Source: Cornus controversa (lineage: Eukaryota; Streptophyta; Magnoliopsida; Cornales; Cornaceae). From it: a stretch of DNA of 64,000 bases. The notes beneath the pieces were generated by a model. That model searched no databases, had not been told where the DNA came from, and saw nothing but the letters and a program-made list of their open reading frames with translations. A program made the position numbers and the translations under genes. Positions 44,970 to 55,319 of the stretch are shown here, one piece after another. The stretch is taken from NCBI GenBank assembly GCA_026545225.1, contig CM048849.1, forward strand, positions 10,651,541-10,715,540, written 5' to 3'. The number at the start of each line of letters is the position of its first letter. Position 1 is the first letter of the stretch.

Positions 44970-46136
44970 TTGAATATGAGACAAAGGAGATGGGTTAAAT
45001 ACATGGAAGACTACAACTTTGATCTTCAGTATCACCCGGGGAAGGCTAATGTGGTTGCCGATGCATTGAGCAGGACATCACATGACACTTTGGCTAGTAT
45101 TGCTATCCGTGAGTGGAAGATAATGGAAGACATCTCAAAAATGGGATTGTGCTTCAGTGAAAGTGATGGACAGGCCACGTTGTTCACACTCATAGCGCAA
45201 CAAACTCTATTGAGTAGGGTGGTTGAGGAGCAGAGGCATGACACAGAGTTAGAGAGCATTCGCACTCGGATTACGGGTGGCGAAGCAGTGGATGATTGGG
45301 TTATCTATTCAGACGGAGGTCTGAGGTTCAGAGGTAGGATGGTTGTTCCATTGGCTTATAGGGATGAGGTCTTGAGGGAGTTTCATAGCTCCAGACTTGC
45401 AGTACATCCTGGTGGTACCAAGATGTACCACAATCTTCGTAGACAGTATTGGTGAAAAGGCATGAAAAAAGACGTTGCACGATTTGTGGCAAGGTGCCTC
45501 ACTTGTCAATAAGTGAAAGCCGAGCATCAGAGACTAGCAGGTTTGTTACAGCCTTTACCAGTAGCTATGTGGAAGTGGAACACGTCACTATGGACTTTGT
45601 GACGGGGTTACCTACGACAAGGAAGAGTCATGACGCAGTTTGGGTCATTGTGGATAGGTTGACCAAAGTGGCTCATTTTCTTTCGATTCGGGTGACGGAT
45701 GACGTGGATACCCTTAGTCAGTTGTATATGGATCAGATTGTGAGATTGAATGGAGTGCCAGTTTCCATTATGTCTGATAAGGATCCAAGATTCACATCAT
45801 GATTTTGGCAGAGTTTTCAGGCTGCACTTGATACGGACCTCCATTTCAGTACGACTTTCCATCCTCAGACAGATGGTCAGTCGGAGCGTACTATACAGAT
45901 CTTGGAGGATATGCTTAGAGCATGTGCACTTGATTTTCAAGGCAGTTGGGAGGATCACCTTCCATTGGTGGAGTTTGCAGACAATAATAGCTACTAATCT
46001 AGTATTGAGATGGCTCCATTTGAGGCTTTGTACGGTAGACCTTGTAGGTCACCAGTTTATTGGACAGAGGTCGATGAGACAGTGGCTTTGGGACCAGATA
46101 TAGTCCGAGAGACTATAGAAAAGATTAAGATCATAT
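44970..46136 (+). pseudogene. Chromovirus integrase, interrupted
   Basis: RRWVKYMEDYNFDLQYHPGK and ANVVADALSRTS link RNase H to integrase. The zinc-binding H..H and C..C region (FHSSRLAVHPGGTKMYHNLR, then ARCLTCQ) and core (HVTMDFVTGLPTTRKSHDAV, MSDKDPRFTS) are present. Stops near 45454 and 45512, a frame change at about 45800 and stops at 45997 and 46136 break it. Confidence 0.85.
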
Positions 46137-46150
46137 GACAGCGTTTACTT

Positions 46151-46636
46151 ATGGCTCAAAGTCGTCAGAAAAGCTATGCTGACAAGAGGCGGAGGCCTTT
46201 GGCATTTGAGGTGGGGGAGCATGTCTTCTTGAAGGTGTCACCACGACGGGGTTTGATGAGATTTGGGCATAGCGGGAAGCTAACCCCACGATTTATCGGT
46301 TCATTTGAGATATTGGATCATGTGGGTGAGGTCGCATACCGCTTGGCATTGCCACCGCTGCAATTGTCAAGTGTGCACAATACTTTCCACATTTCGATGT
46401 TGAGAAAGTATGAGCTGGATCCTTCACACGTGTTAGATTGGACAGATCTTGAGGTGGAGGAGGACGTGTCTTATGAAGAAAGACCGATTCAGGTTTTGGA
46501 TGCTAGGGAGCAAGTGCTTCAGGGCAAGACGATTCCATTGGTTAAAGTCCTTTGGAGACATCACGGAGTCGAGGAGGCTACGTGGGAGCGAGAACAAGAA
46601 GTCCACTCAAAATATCCCGAGTTGTTTCCTACTTGA
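46151..46636 (+). pseudogene. Integrase C-terminus with chromodomain-like tail
   Basis: A 161-residue open end of pol: SYADKRRRPLAFEVGEHVFL, GPY-like LTPRFIGSFEILDHVGEVAY, FHISMLRKYELDPSHVL, then the chromodomain-like ERPIQVLDAREQVLQGK and VLWRHHGVEEATWEREQEV. Chromodomains of this type are thought to guide integration to heterochromatin. The stop is at 46634-46636, 48 bp before the 3' LTR. Confidence 0.85.
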
Positions 46637-49067
46637 GGTATGTTTCTAATTTTGGGAACGAAATTCCCTTAAGGAGGGGAGGTTGTAGAGACCGTGACCA
46701 ATTTTGGCCGGTTTGCATTTTTTGCATTATAATTGCCATATGTGCATTTTGAGTGGTGTTTAACATTTTTTGAGTGTAAGGAACATGTTTTGAAAGTATT
46801 TTAAAGGTTTTGGTAAGTTTTTGGAAGATTTGGAGAAGTTTGACTTTTTGGTCAAACAGGGTCTTGGGATGCGACTTAATTGGGCCCGAGAATCCAAAAA
46901 ATTCTCAAAAATATTTATTTTTTAGAATGACTTAGATGAAATATTTAGAGAGTTAAGGAAGTGATTTCGAGATCGTAGGAGCTTTCGGAATCGAAAACGG
47001 AGTTTGGGAAGGTGCGTTAAGTGGCCCGGGGGTATTTTGGTCTTTTCGTGACCTAGGGACCTTAAATGGTCAAATCTTCAGAGATATTTCATATCTCATG
47101 GTTGTTTCTCTCTCTATATTGCTCCCACTCCTTCTCTCTTCCTTCTCTCTAGGTTTTGGAGGTCTTCGATTGTGATTCACGTTCCGCCGAAGAAGGGAGA
47201 TACGTAGGGGACGGCTAGGGCTTCGGTTTGAACCGAACAAAGTCATATTTTGGCAAGGTTGACATTGTTGGGATTTTGAGAAGTGCTTGAAAGGCCTTCA
47301 TTTTTGAGGTAGGGGTTCTTCTTCTCTTCTAATTATCGATTCTAGGGTTTCGGGTGAAGAAGAGAGGTGTAGGTTGTGTTTCACATGCTTTAGGATGGTG
47401 AGAGGTGTGGAAAGTTGTGTTTTCTCCTTCTCTAGAGTCCTATCTTTTCACAATTATGTCCATTGTGTTGGTGGTAGCATGTGGGTTTAAAGTGTGAGAG
47501 TGTAAGAAATTGATACATAGGTATTATGTGCTCAATTTGGTGTATATGTGAAAAATGTGTACCAAGTGTCATATATGTGATTATATGTGGGAATGTGGTC
47601 GTTCAATGCATGTTAGTTCTATGTACTAAAATTATGCATTGAGTGTAGCATGAGTAAAATATGCTAATTTTGAAGTTGTATGCATATGAGAGGATATATG
47701 CATGTGTTATACATATGTGTGCTATATGTGGTGTGTGGTGATGGGAAATATGTTTGTTACTTTTTTTTAGTATCAATGAGCATGAGTTGAGCATGAAAAT
47801 AAAATGCCATGTGTTTATGCATTCATATTGCATATGTGGGAAGTTGCGAGAAAATGACGCAAATAAGGTGCACGGGACTTCGGAGTGGTCCAACCGTGTT
47901 GTGAAATGTGGGAAAATTATCCACTACGTATGGCCCTTAGAGTGGACCCACCATACTAAGGCTTAATGCCTAGGATCGGAGTATGTCCAATACTAATGAC
48001 CCCTCAGAGTTGTCCCGGTCATAGGATGGTTATCGGAGAATGTCCAAGATTTGTGAGCCTCGGAGTTGTCCCCTCACTCTATGGCAATCCTATATATTGC
48101 TATGGTAGAATGACCTTTCGGAGTTGTCCTGGTCATTGGATGGTTATCGGAGGTGTCCAAGGTTACATGATCCTCGGAGCGGGCCAATCATGTAGGGTAT
48201 CGGATGAGGACCGAGAGAGAGAGCATTTACTTTCCTTAATGCTTTTATGTTTGAACATGTTATACATGATTCATGAAATATTCAATCATCTTGAATTGCA
48301 ATTATTAATTTGTTTTATGAGATTGTGGATGTGGCATGTAGTGTATTCATATGTATTCCATGTAGGTCGGTGTCGAGTCGGCACTTAGGAGGGTTGGGGT
48401 ATCTCTACTGAGCTGCAGTGGTGCTCACCCCTTTATTATAAACTCTTTTACAGATAAAGCGCCGATGACGGATGGGACATGAGTGTCCAAGTGGAACTCT
48501 AGTGGTGTTTATGCTATCTTTTGGATGTTGAGCATTTTGTGGCTATCCATGCCGGCTTGTGGCATGTGACTTATTTTTGAGTTGTGGTTATATTTTGGAC
48601 AAATGTAACTTTGATGTATGTATTAGGTTTTAAACTTGTTGGGTATGTAAAGACAATGGTTTAGTTTATGTAGTGCCCATGGTGGCACTTAGTTCATTTG
48701 ATGAAGTTTTCACTGTGAATGGATTGTGGTTGTGAATGTGAAAGAGAATGATTCATTTTGATGTATAATTGAATCATGATTATGATTTTGAGTATGAAAT
48801 TGATGTTGGTATCTTGTATATATGTTATGGATCATGTATGAGAGGTCCTAGGATGATAGAATGAGGATTGGGCTCCAAATGAACCATGAATAGGGTTGTT
48901 GGAGGTCCTGTGGGGAGCATTTCGATCATGCGAAATGCCCATTTCGCACAATCGAAACCCCCATTTCGATTGTGCGAAGGGGTGATGATTTATGATGATT
49001 TTTAGGGTCCAAACAGGGGCAATTTTGCACAATCGAAAGCCCCATTTCGATCGTGCGAGATATTGCA

Positions 49068-49378
49068 TATAACGCCCCACCCTATCCCGACACAATATTG
49101 TCCGCTTTTGGTTCCCCCGGACCAGAGACTTCCCAGGGGGTAACCCATCCTGGTACTACTCCCAGCTAAGCACGCTTAACTGTGGAGTTCTGGTGGGTTC
49201 ACAACCATCACGGCTTTAAAACGCGTTGTGTCATAGAAGGGTGATAATCATACATATAATACTTCCCCATTCCACACCCAGGCGATGTGGGATTAAGCAC
49301 CCTGTAGCCTGCCAGTGTGGTAGCTCGCCCAGTGTCTCGCACCCGCCCACATCACACCCGCCCACAAGGGTCACCACA
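49068..49378 (-). repeat. 3' LTR of Cassandra element
   Basis: 311 bp; on the minus strand starts TGTGGTGACCC. The outer end has GTTATA instead of GTTACA, one point change from the partner. Confidence 0.9.
49125..49205 (-). ncRNA. 5S rRNA-like domain in Cassandra 3' LTR
   Basis: On the minus strand AGTTAAGCGTGCTTAGC and GTAGTACCAGGATGGGT then CCCTGGGAAGTC match box A, intermediate and box C of the plant 5S internal promoter. It is not a full 5S gene: the first third of 5S and its 3' stem are not preserved. Confidence 0.8.
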
Positions 49379-49580
49379 ATCCACCCCCCTAGGAGGCCCG
49401 ACGTCCCCGTGTGATAATCATACATATAATACTTCCCCATTCCACACCCAGGCGATGTGGGATTAAGCACCCTGTAGCCTGCCAGTGTGGTAGCTCGCCC
49501 AGTGTCTCGCACCCGCCCACATCACACCCGCCCACAAGGGTCACCACAATCCACCCCCCTAGGAGGCCCGACGTCCCCGT
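49241..49580. repeat. 170-bp tandem duplication in Cassandra 3' LTR/PPT region
   Basis: Two perfect or near-perfect copies starting GTGATAATCATACATATAAT and ending GACGTCCCCGT. The first is partly within the LTR; the second therefore places an extra LTR piece and a second PPT in the interior. Confidence 0.9.
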
Positions 49581-49617
49581 CGGCACACTTCCGACTGGGT
49601 CAGGCTCTGATACCATT

Positions 49618-49928
49618 TGTAACGCCCCACCCTATCCCGACACAATATTGTCCGCTTTTGGTTCCCCCGGACCAGAGACTTCCCAGGGGGTCACCCATCC
49701 TGGTACTACTCCCAGCTAAGCACGCTTAACTGTGGAGTTCTGGTGGGTTCACAACCATCACGGCTTTAAAACGCATTGTGTCATAGAAGGGTGATAATCA
49801 TACATATAATACTTCCCCATTCCACACCCAGGCGATGTGGGATTGAGTACCCTGTAGCCTGCCAGTGTGGTAGCTCACCCAGTGTCTCGCACCCGCCCAC
49901 ATCACACCCGCCCACAAGGGTCACCACA
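49618..49928 (-). repeat. 5' LTR of Cassandra element
   Basis: 311 bp; minus-strand ends TGTGGTGACCC...GGGGCGTTACA, directly followed by the PBS TGGTATCAGAGCC. Confidence 0.9.
49675..49755 (-). ncRNA. 5S rRNA-like domain in Cassandra 5' LTR
   Basis: Same block as in the other LTR, with GGATGGGTGACCCCCTGGGA intact (the 3' LTR copy has one change, GGGTTACC). It could recruit TFIIIA/RNA polymerase III to start element transcription (inference from the family). Confidence 0.8.
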
Positions 49929-50551
49929 TTGCAAGTCTGAGGTCCCGAAAGGGTGATATTCTCGCACAATCGATATTTTTTCCGCACAATCAAGATGCCA
50001 GTTTCGCACAATCGAGATTGGCATTTCGCACAATCGAGATTACTATTCACAACATTTTTCCAAACTTTGTTTCGACGTAATTTCTTCATTCTAGATCGGA
50101 ATTGAGCGTGATTTTTTTTTTAAATTGAGTATTTTTGGATTCTATATCCAATGGTGTAGATCTTAGTTTCAGATTTTAAACACAGTATGTTTTGAGTCTT
50201 GAAAGTGAGTGATTCTTGAAAGTGTGGACAAGCAAATTTCCACTAAGGTGTATGATTTGATGTAGGGCCCATGGGGATTGGTTAAGGTGGAGTTGGGTGC
50301 ATTCATATGCAAGAATTGAGTTAAGCTTCTGTGGTAAATGAGGGTAATGAGGGTCTATTGGGATAAATAGACAGTTTAACCTCCGATTCTCCGGGAGTCA
50401 GAAATCGGGGCGTTATAGCATGGTATCAAACCTTGATACTATTGTATGAGTGTGGTTGATATCGTTCACGGGGTTGAGTGAACGGGTTCGCTACCCGAGA
50501 TTCGGGGCCGATCCGGGGGAGTCCCGGCGGTCCGGATTTTGGGGCATGACA

Positions 50552-50940
50552 GTATGATTAATCCTTTGTGAGTTCCCTAGGCCTCCATTTCAATCAGAAA
50601 AAAACTAATTTCTGGCAGAACACTTCATGTAGGTCCTACATAACTTTATCTGATATTTTTTTAGAGCAATATATTTTTCCATTAACAATAGAACTCAGTA
50701 CAGTTATTGTTACCAACCATTAGTCACCAATTCTAAGCTCAACAGTTAATTCATGAATTCACCCTCCATCATTCAATTAGGCAAATAATCAAACATAATA
50801 ACCTGTAATTTTGTATTTATTCTACTTTTTGAAGGCTCTCATCTCATGAGCATAATAAGTACAAGAAAACAAAACTATATTCCCAACTAACAGATGCAAA
50901 CGATAATTGTATCAGATCCTAAATTAAGAAAAAGATGTTT
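50552..50940. repeat. Duplicated block, copy B left arm
   Basis: Matches 40617-40990 (TATGATTAATCCTTTGTGAG ... CAGATCCTAAATTAAG). It starts immediately after the Tekay LTR. Copy B then continues into the GatC locus. Confidence 0.85.
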
Positions 50941-51199
50941 GCATGCATCCATAAAAAGTAATTTCAACTCAGATGATCTCGGGATACGATGGCATAACCA
51001 AAGAAGGAGGAGGAAGGCTTGTTCAAAATTGGTCCATCCAGTCATCTCATTTTTTATTTTTTCAAAAAGTCTTATTTTTCATTGCATTCATGCATTTAGT
51101 TTGATTACTTATAAAGTTACATACAGGCTGCACAACTTATGGACAACAAAAAATTTACTGGTGAACTATAGAAAGTTCTCATTAAATTGTTTCACAAAC

Positions 51200-51250
51200 C
51201 TGCCCTGATGACTGGCTTGATGAAGATCAACATCTTGAAGCTGTCCAAAC
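51200..51250 (-). pseudogene. GATC: GatC exon 3 with a small deletion
   Basis: Acceptor GATAG, then G completing Trp and FGQLQDVDL. The rest reads KPVIRA only in another frame. The exon is 51 bp; the family pattern (DVDLHS.EP.IRA) predicts 56, so a 5-bp loss is likely. Donor GTTTGT. Confidence 0.7.
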
Positions 51251-51385
51251 CTATCATCAAGTAAAGTACAAGCCAAAAAACATGATAATTTAAAATCAAC
51301 ATCATCAGGATCACAAGATAGTCCCCAGAAATACATGAGAAATGCAATCTATCTTTAGCATTGAAGATGTAACAATCCAAATCAT

Positions 51386-51557
51386 CATCATCATCCTTGC
51401 CTTAATCCCATATAAATGGGGTCAGCCATATGAACTCTCACCAATTAAATGAGAATTCATCAAGAATATTTAACATAAGTTTTACAGTTGGCTGTCTACC
51501 TAACACTAACCCACCTCCTTTTCACATCCAGCTTTGGGTACCGGCAATAGAAGAGTC
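51386..51557 (-). mobile_element. RTE LINE 3' end, 172 bp, 15-bp TSD
   Basis: On the minus strand it contains GGCTGACCCCATTTATATGG, GATTAAGGCAAGG and a GAT repeat, the RTE 3' end. An exact 15-bp direct repeat AACAATCCAAATCAT flanks it (51371-51385, 51558-51572). Severe 5' truncation, typical of LINE insertion. Confidence 0.85.
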
Positions 51558-51572
51558 AACAATCCAAATCAT

Positions 51573-52335
51573 TACATAAAATAGTGGTAACTCACTAGAC
51601 CAAAATAGTTTCCAAATTAGAGTAAAGTCAATGTAAGCCTACCACAAATTAGTATGCAAGATAAACCAATTCAAGGGACAACAATGCCCCTACTTCAACG
51701 TAGAGTGCAGTATCTGTTCAGTCAAACACCACTCCATACAACTTAAATAGGTTATAAATTAGCATTGCAGTTCAAAGAAATTGTACTAAACGCTGAAATC
51801 TAACGAGGCGGCGAGCTCGAGCTCCTAAGTTGTAAACACTGAAATTTAAGTAGGTCATGAATCAGCATTTCAAGCCTATGTTCCTACAGTTGCAAAAGTT
51901 TCCCTTGTACATTTTGACACTTGTATAATTCCCTCTTCGGCTTTTCTCATTGGGTGAAGAAATTCTACCACTAGATTGAGATGAATAGCATTAGGCATGA
52001 ACACACCCCGCAAAAGTCACTCAAGCTTTGCATTCGACACCAATAGAAATAAGTAAATTCTGATTTAATAAGTAAAATTATAGTAAACTTCAAAAGTATT
52101 AATACCACTAGCTTAATCTGAATGTGATAGTTAACTGAGTTATCCAAGTTGAATCACGAAACTTGAATTCATCACTCAAAACACCCAAGAAACTACAACG
52201 TATGAGTCTATTATACTAAAATTCATCATACCCAATTTGCTTCAAGTCGCTAATGAACAATATCCATTACATCTTAATGAAAAATACCCCAAAATTTCAT
52301 GTATGTTGATGCAATCAAACATATTTCCTAACAGT
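51573..52335. other. GatC intron 2, no recognised element
   Basis: No coding motif or terminal repeat seen. Confidence 0.4.
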
Positions 52336-52340
52336 CATCA

Positions 52341-54831
52341 TGTAAGGACCGTGACCATTTTTGGTCGATTTTCTTGATTTTCTCTTTAATTGTCATATTA
52401 GGACTTTAAATAATTTTTTATGTGTTTTAAACATATAATGCGTGTTTAGATAATGTATTTAAGATTTTGGTAGGTTTTTGGAAGATTTGGAGAAGTTTGA
52501 CTTTTTGGTCAAACTAGGGCCCGGAATGTGACTTAAGTGGGCCCGGGAATCCAAAAAATTTCTAAAAATATTTATTTTTGGAAATTTCTTAGATGAAATG
52601 TTTAGAGAGTAGAGGAAGATATTTTGAGAGTGGAGGAGTTTTCTAAATCCGGAAAGGTACGTTAAGTGGCCCGGGGGCGTTTTGGTCTTTTTATGCCCTA
52701 GATGCTTTTAAAAATATGGCTAAAAGAGTCCCAGCCATTTCTCATGGATCTCTCTCTCTCTAAACCTTTCCCTATTCTCCTCTCTTCATTCTCTCTAGAT
52801 TTCAGAAGCCTTCGGGCGTGATTCAAGTTCCGCCGAAGAAGGGAGATACGTGGGGGACAACTAGGGCTTCCCTTTGAACCGATCAAAGTGGTTGTTCGGC
52901 AAGGTTGACATTGTTGGAATTTTGAGAAGTGCTTGGAAGGCCTTCATTTTCGAGGTAAGGATGCCTAACCCATAAAATCCGGGGTTTTTGCGAGTATATT
53001 GGTTGTCTATGACAACCAATTGGTTGTGTGGAATAATTACATGTTTTTCAACATTCAAGCATGCTTTTCTTACCATTAAATGTGAATTTACTGTTGGTTG
53101 ATATAATTGTATGTTTATAAATGCCTTAGAGAAATTTATAAGCATTTTAAAATTGTTTTGTGAATTTATTTGGTGGGTTCATTTGTAATTGTGAAGGTGA
53201 CTCTTATGTGTTTGATAAATTACTTTAGAGATATGTTTTATTGAAAAGAATAATTTAAACTATCAAATTTGTGAATTTAGTGAAATATAAAGGATACGTG
53301 GTTATGTGAGATGTGGAGATGTGAAGCATGTTCATTGTAAACACGTATGATACTTAAATGAGAACTTGTGGAAATGTGATTGTTAAATGCCTCATTGGTT
53401 ATAAATTATGAATGCACATTTGATAAAACTATGGGTTCATCCTCATTGGCATAGTGAGGGAGATGTGCTCAATGTGGACAGTGGAATCCATTCGGTAAAA
53501 CGGTGATGTATTCCGGTAAAGATAATCCTCGTGAGGTATTCTGGTCAAGGTACCCTCATGGATTGATGTATAGTGAGGTATTCCGGTAAAGGTAACCCTC
53601 TATAGGTGGAATTGAAAACCAATGGATGTATGGAAAGGATGAGGGAGTTGTGCATATCATGTTGCATTCTACCTTGCTTATGATGTGGGTGTTATGTGTA
53701 TAATTGTTCAACATATTAAATACGAATGTATGTTTATATGGTATTCACAGAACTTGCAGAATTATGTTTTACACATTCCTATTGAGCCGCAATGGTGCTC
53801 ACCTCTTTATTCTAAACTCTTTTACAGATAAGGCACCGATGACAGATGGGACTTGAGTGTCCAAGTGGAACTTTTGTAATATTTTGATACATTTTGGATA
53901 TTGTATATTTTGTGGCCATTTATGCCAGGTCGGCTTGTGGCATGAGACCTTTCACTTTGAGTTGTAGTTATATTTTAGACAAATGTAACTTGTGTGTATG
54001 ATTGGACTATGAGCTTGTTAAATTTGATAAAACAATGAATTTCTTCATGTAATGCTTATTAAGAGCATTTGGTTTCATTTGATGAGATAATGAAGTTGAT
54101 GGATGTTTTTTAATATGAATGGTGTATGTTTTAAGGGAGAATGATTCATATTGGTGTATGATTTGATTATGAGCATGGTTTAGGAGTTGTGAATGATGTA
54201 GACTCCTTTCTTGTATGATTTGGGGTTATTGGAATGAATTATGTTGGTAGAAATGACCTAAAACGTCAAAAATGGTCATTTGAAAAGTTGCAGTTTCTGG
54301 GCAGTTCGATGCATCGAAGAATCTACAAGATTTTGGAATGTAAAAGTCCCGAGAGCTGTTTTTGGACAATACTTGTTCGATTCTTGTTCGATGCATCGAA
54401 GTCATCAGTTCGATGGATCGAAGTCACTTTTTACAGCATACCCTGAAAATTGCCCCAAACTTCAATCGGGCATAACTTCTTTGTTTTAAATTGAAATTGA
54501 GCATAGTTTTTTTTGAAATTAAGTATTTTTGGATTCTATATCCAATGGTATAGGTTTCAGCTTCAGTTTCTAAATGTAGGAAATGTTGAGTCCTGGAAGT
54601 GAGTTGAGTTGACTTGAAATGAGTTAATGGTTGGGTGTGTTGTACACGCAGGATTCCATATTGAGAATGACCATTTAAATTAATGGTTTTGATGTGTAAG
54701 AAATGCTTCCACTAATTTTTGAATTATGATTTATGTTGTTGACCATTGGGACATGTTGAGTGAACGGGTTCACACTTGGGATTCGGGTCGGTCCGAGGGA
54801 GTCCCGGCGGTTCGGATTTTGGGGCATGACA
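52341..54831 (+). repeat. Solo LTR of the Tekay-type family, 2.49 kb, TSD CATCA
   Basis: Begins TGTAAGGACCGTGACC, ends TTTTGGGGCATGACA, with exact TSD CATCA (52336-52340, 54832-54836). Related along its length to the LTR at 46684-50551 but diverged and shorter. Solo LTRs arise by recombination between the two LTRs of an element. It sits in GatC intron 2. It has its own palindromic repeats TTCGATGCATCGAA (about 54305-54425). Confidence 0.92.
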
Positions 54832-54911
54832 CATCAAATGTAATTTACAAATATACAGGCATATAAACATATATAAAAACACCCAAAAACCCACTAGAGA
54901 GAGGTGAATAC

Positions 54912-54952
54912 CAGTCTACCACTTGTTGAATTTTTGGAGCAAACTCTTCAAC
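54912..54952 (-). pseudogene. GATC: GatC exon 2
   Basis: 41 bp, acceptor CCTTAG, VEEFAPKIQQVVD plus TG of the Trp codon, donor GTATTC. Intact and highly conserved. Confidence 0.8.
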
Positions 54953-54986
54953 CTAAGGACAAAGAAATAGATATATAAAAACAAAT

Positions 54987-55006
54987 ATGTATATATATAT
55001 ATATAT

Positions 55007-55044
<38 letters not shown>

Positions 55045-55051
55045 TGTGTGT
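54987..55051. repeat. TA/GA/GT compound microsatellite
   Basis: TA run, then GA run, then GT run, between GatC exons 1 and 2. Confidence 0.9.
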
Positions 55052-55101
55052 CATGCACATGTTACAAATATAAAATTTTGTGGATCAAATGGGTTCTTTA
55101 C

Positions 55102-55250
55102 TTTATCTGGGGAGAGAGAAATGCGGGTGATTTTAGCCAAACGAGGCACATCAGGAGGCTCAAGACCAGAGTGAACTGAGTAGTTTCGTACCCATTTCTA
55201 TATAGATGATTTAGAAAAGCTGCTTCTTTTTCCCAAGTTGAAGACGCCAT
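55102..55250 (-). pseudogene. GATC: GatC exon 1, frame broken
   Basis: The frame from the ATG gives MASSTWEKEAAFLNHLYRNG, then runs to a stop. The conserved frame (WVRNYSVHSGLEPPDVPRL) has an upstream TAG. A 1- or 2-base indel between them would explain both. Donor GTAAAG. Confidence 0.7.
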
Positions 55251-55319
55251 GGTTCATTGAGACAGATATCTATATATATATATTGTAAATAACAGGAAAT
55301 CTTGAAAGTTGAAATGGTT

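Larger units (their letters stand above)
49068..49928 (-). mobile_element. Cassandra-type TRIM carrying 5S rRNA-like LTRs
   Basis: Minus-strand element with 311-bp LTRs (49618-49928 5', 49068-49378 3') and exact TSD TTGCA (49063-49067, 49929-49933). Next to the 5' LTR is TGGTATCAGAGCC (PBS); next to the 3' LTR is the purine tract CCTAGGGGGGTGGAT. Each LTR contains an 80-bp block closely matching plant 5S rRNA in the same orientation as the element, the hallmark of Cassandra. No coding capacity. A 170-bp segment (49241-49410, 49411-49580) is tandemly duplicated and spans the inner part of the 3' LTR plus the PPT. Confidence 0.93.
43428..50551 (+). mobile_element. Tekay-type chromovirus (Ty3/gypsy), 5'-truncated
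   Basis: It starts inside the protease and continues RT, RNase H, integrase and a C-terminal chromodomain-like tail, then a polypurine tract and a 3' LTR (46684-50551). Gag, 5' LTR and PBS are missing. Long LTRs of about 3 kb and a chromodomain point to the Tekay/Del clade of chromoviruses. The left breakpoint falls exactly at the end of duplicated block copy A. Stops and frameshifts throughout pol make it inactive. Confidence 0.88.
46684..50551 (+). repeat. 3' LTR of Tekay-type element, with nested Cassandra
   Basis: Begins TGTAGAGACCGTGACC after the purine tract AAGGAGGGGAGGT and ends TTTTGGGGCATGACA. 3868 bp, or about 3.0 kb without the nested Cassandra plus one TSD. The same start and end occur in the solo LTR at 52341-54831. 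Contains repeated (G)CACAATCGA motifs on both sides of the Cassandra insertion. Confidence 0.88.
51200..55250 (-). pseudogene. GATC: GatC (glutamyl-tRNA(Gln) amidotransferase subunit C), decayed, exons 1-3
   Basis: Exon 1 (55250-55102) ends NYSVHSGLEPPDVPRLAK then ITRISLSPDK. Exon 2 (54952-54912) is VEEFAPKIQQVVDW. Exon 3 (51250-51200) begins FGQLQDVDL. These are GatC motifs; GatC helps amidate mis-charged Glu-tRNA(Gln) in plastids and mitochondria. Splice sites look usable and phases of exons 1-2-3 agree. The ATG at 55250 is in another frame from the conserved part, and exon 3 shifts frame after DVDL (KPVIRA appears in another frame), so at least two frame-breaking changes are present. The 3' exons are not found. 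A solo LTR and an RTE copy sit in intron 2. Confidence 0.75.

Noticed and set aside
47966..48388. 140-residue plus-strand frame in the Tekay LTR
   Set aside because: Made of repeated GGAGTTGTCC-type LTR sequence; no protein family, and the LTR is noncoding.
49125..49755. 5S rRNA genes
   Set aside because: Only the internal-promoter part is conserved, and both copies sit in LTRs of a TRIM with PBS, PPT and TSD, so they are Cassandra domains.
49231..50089. Several overlapping 80-100-residue frames on both strands
   Set aside because: They are by-products of the repeated Cassandra LTR sequence.
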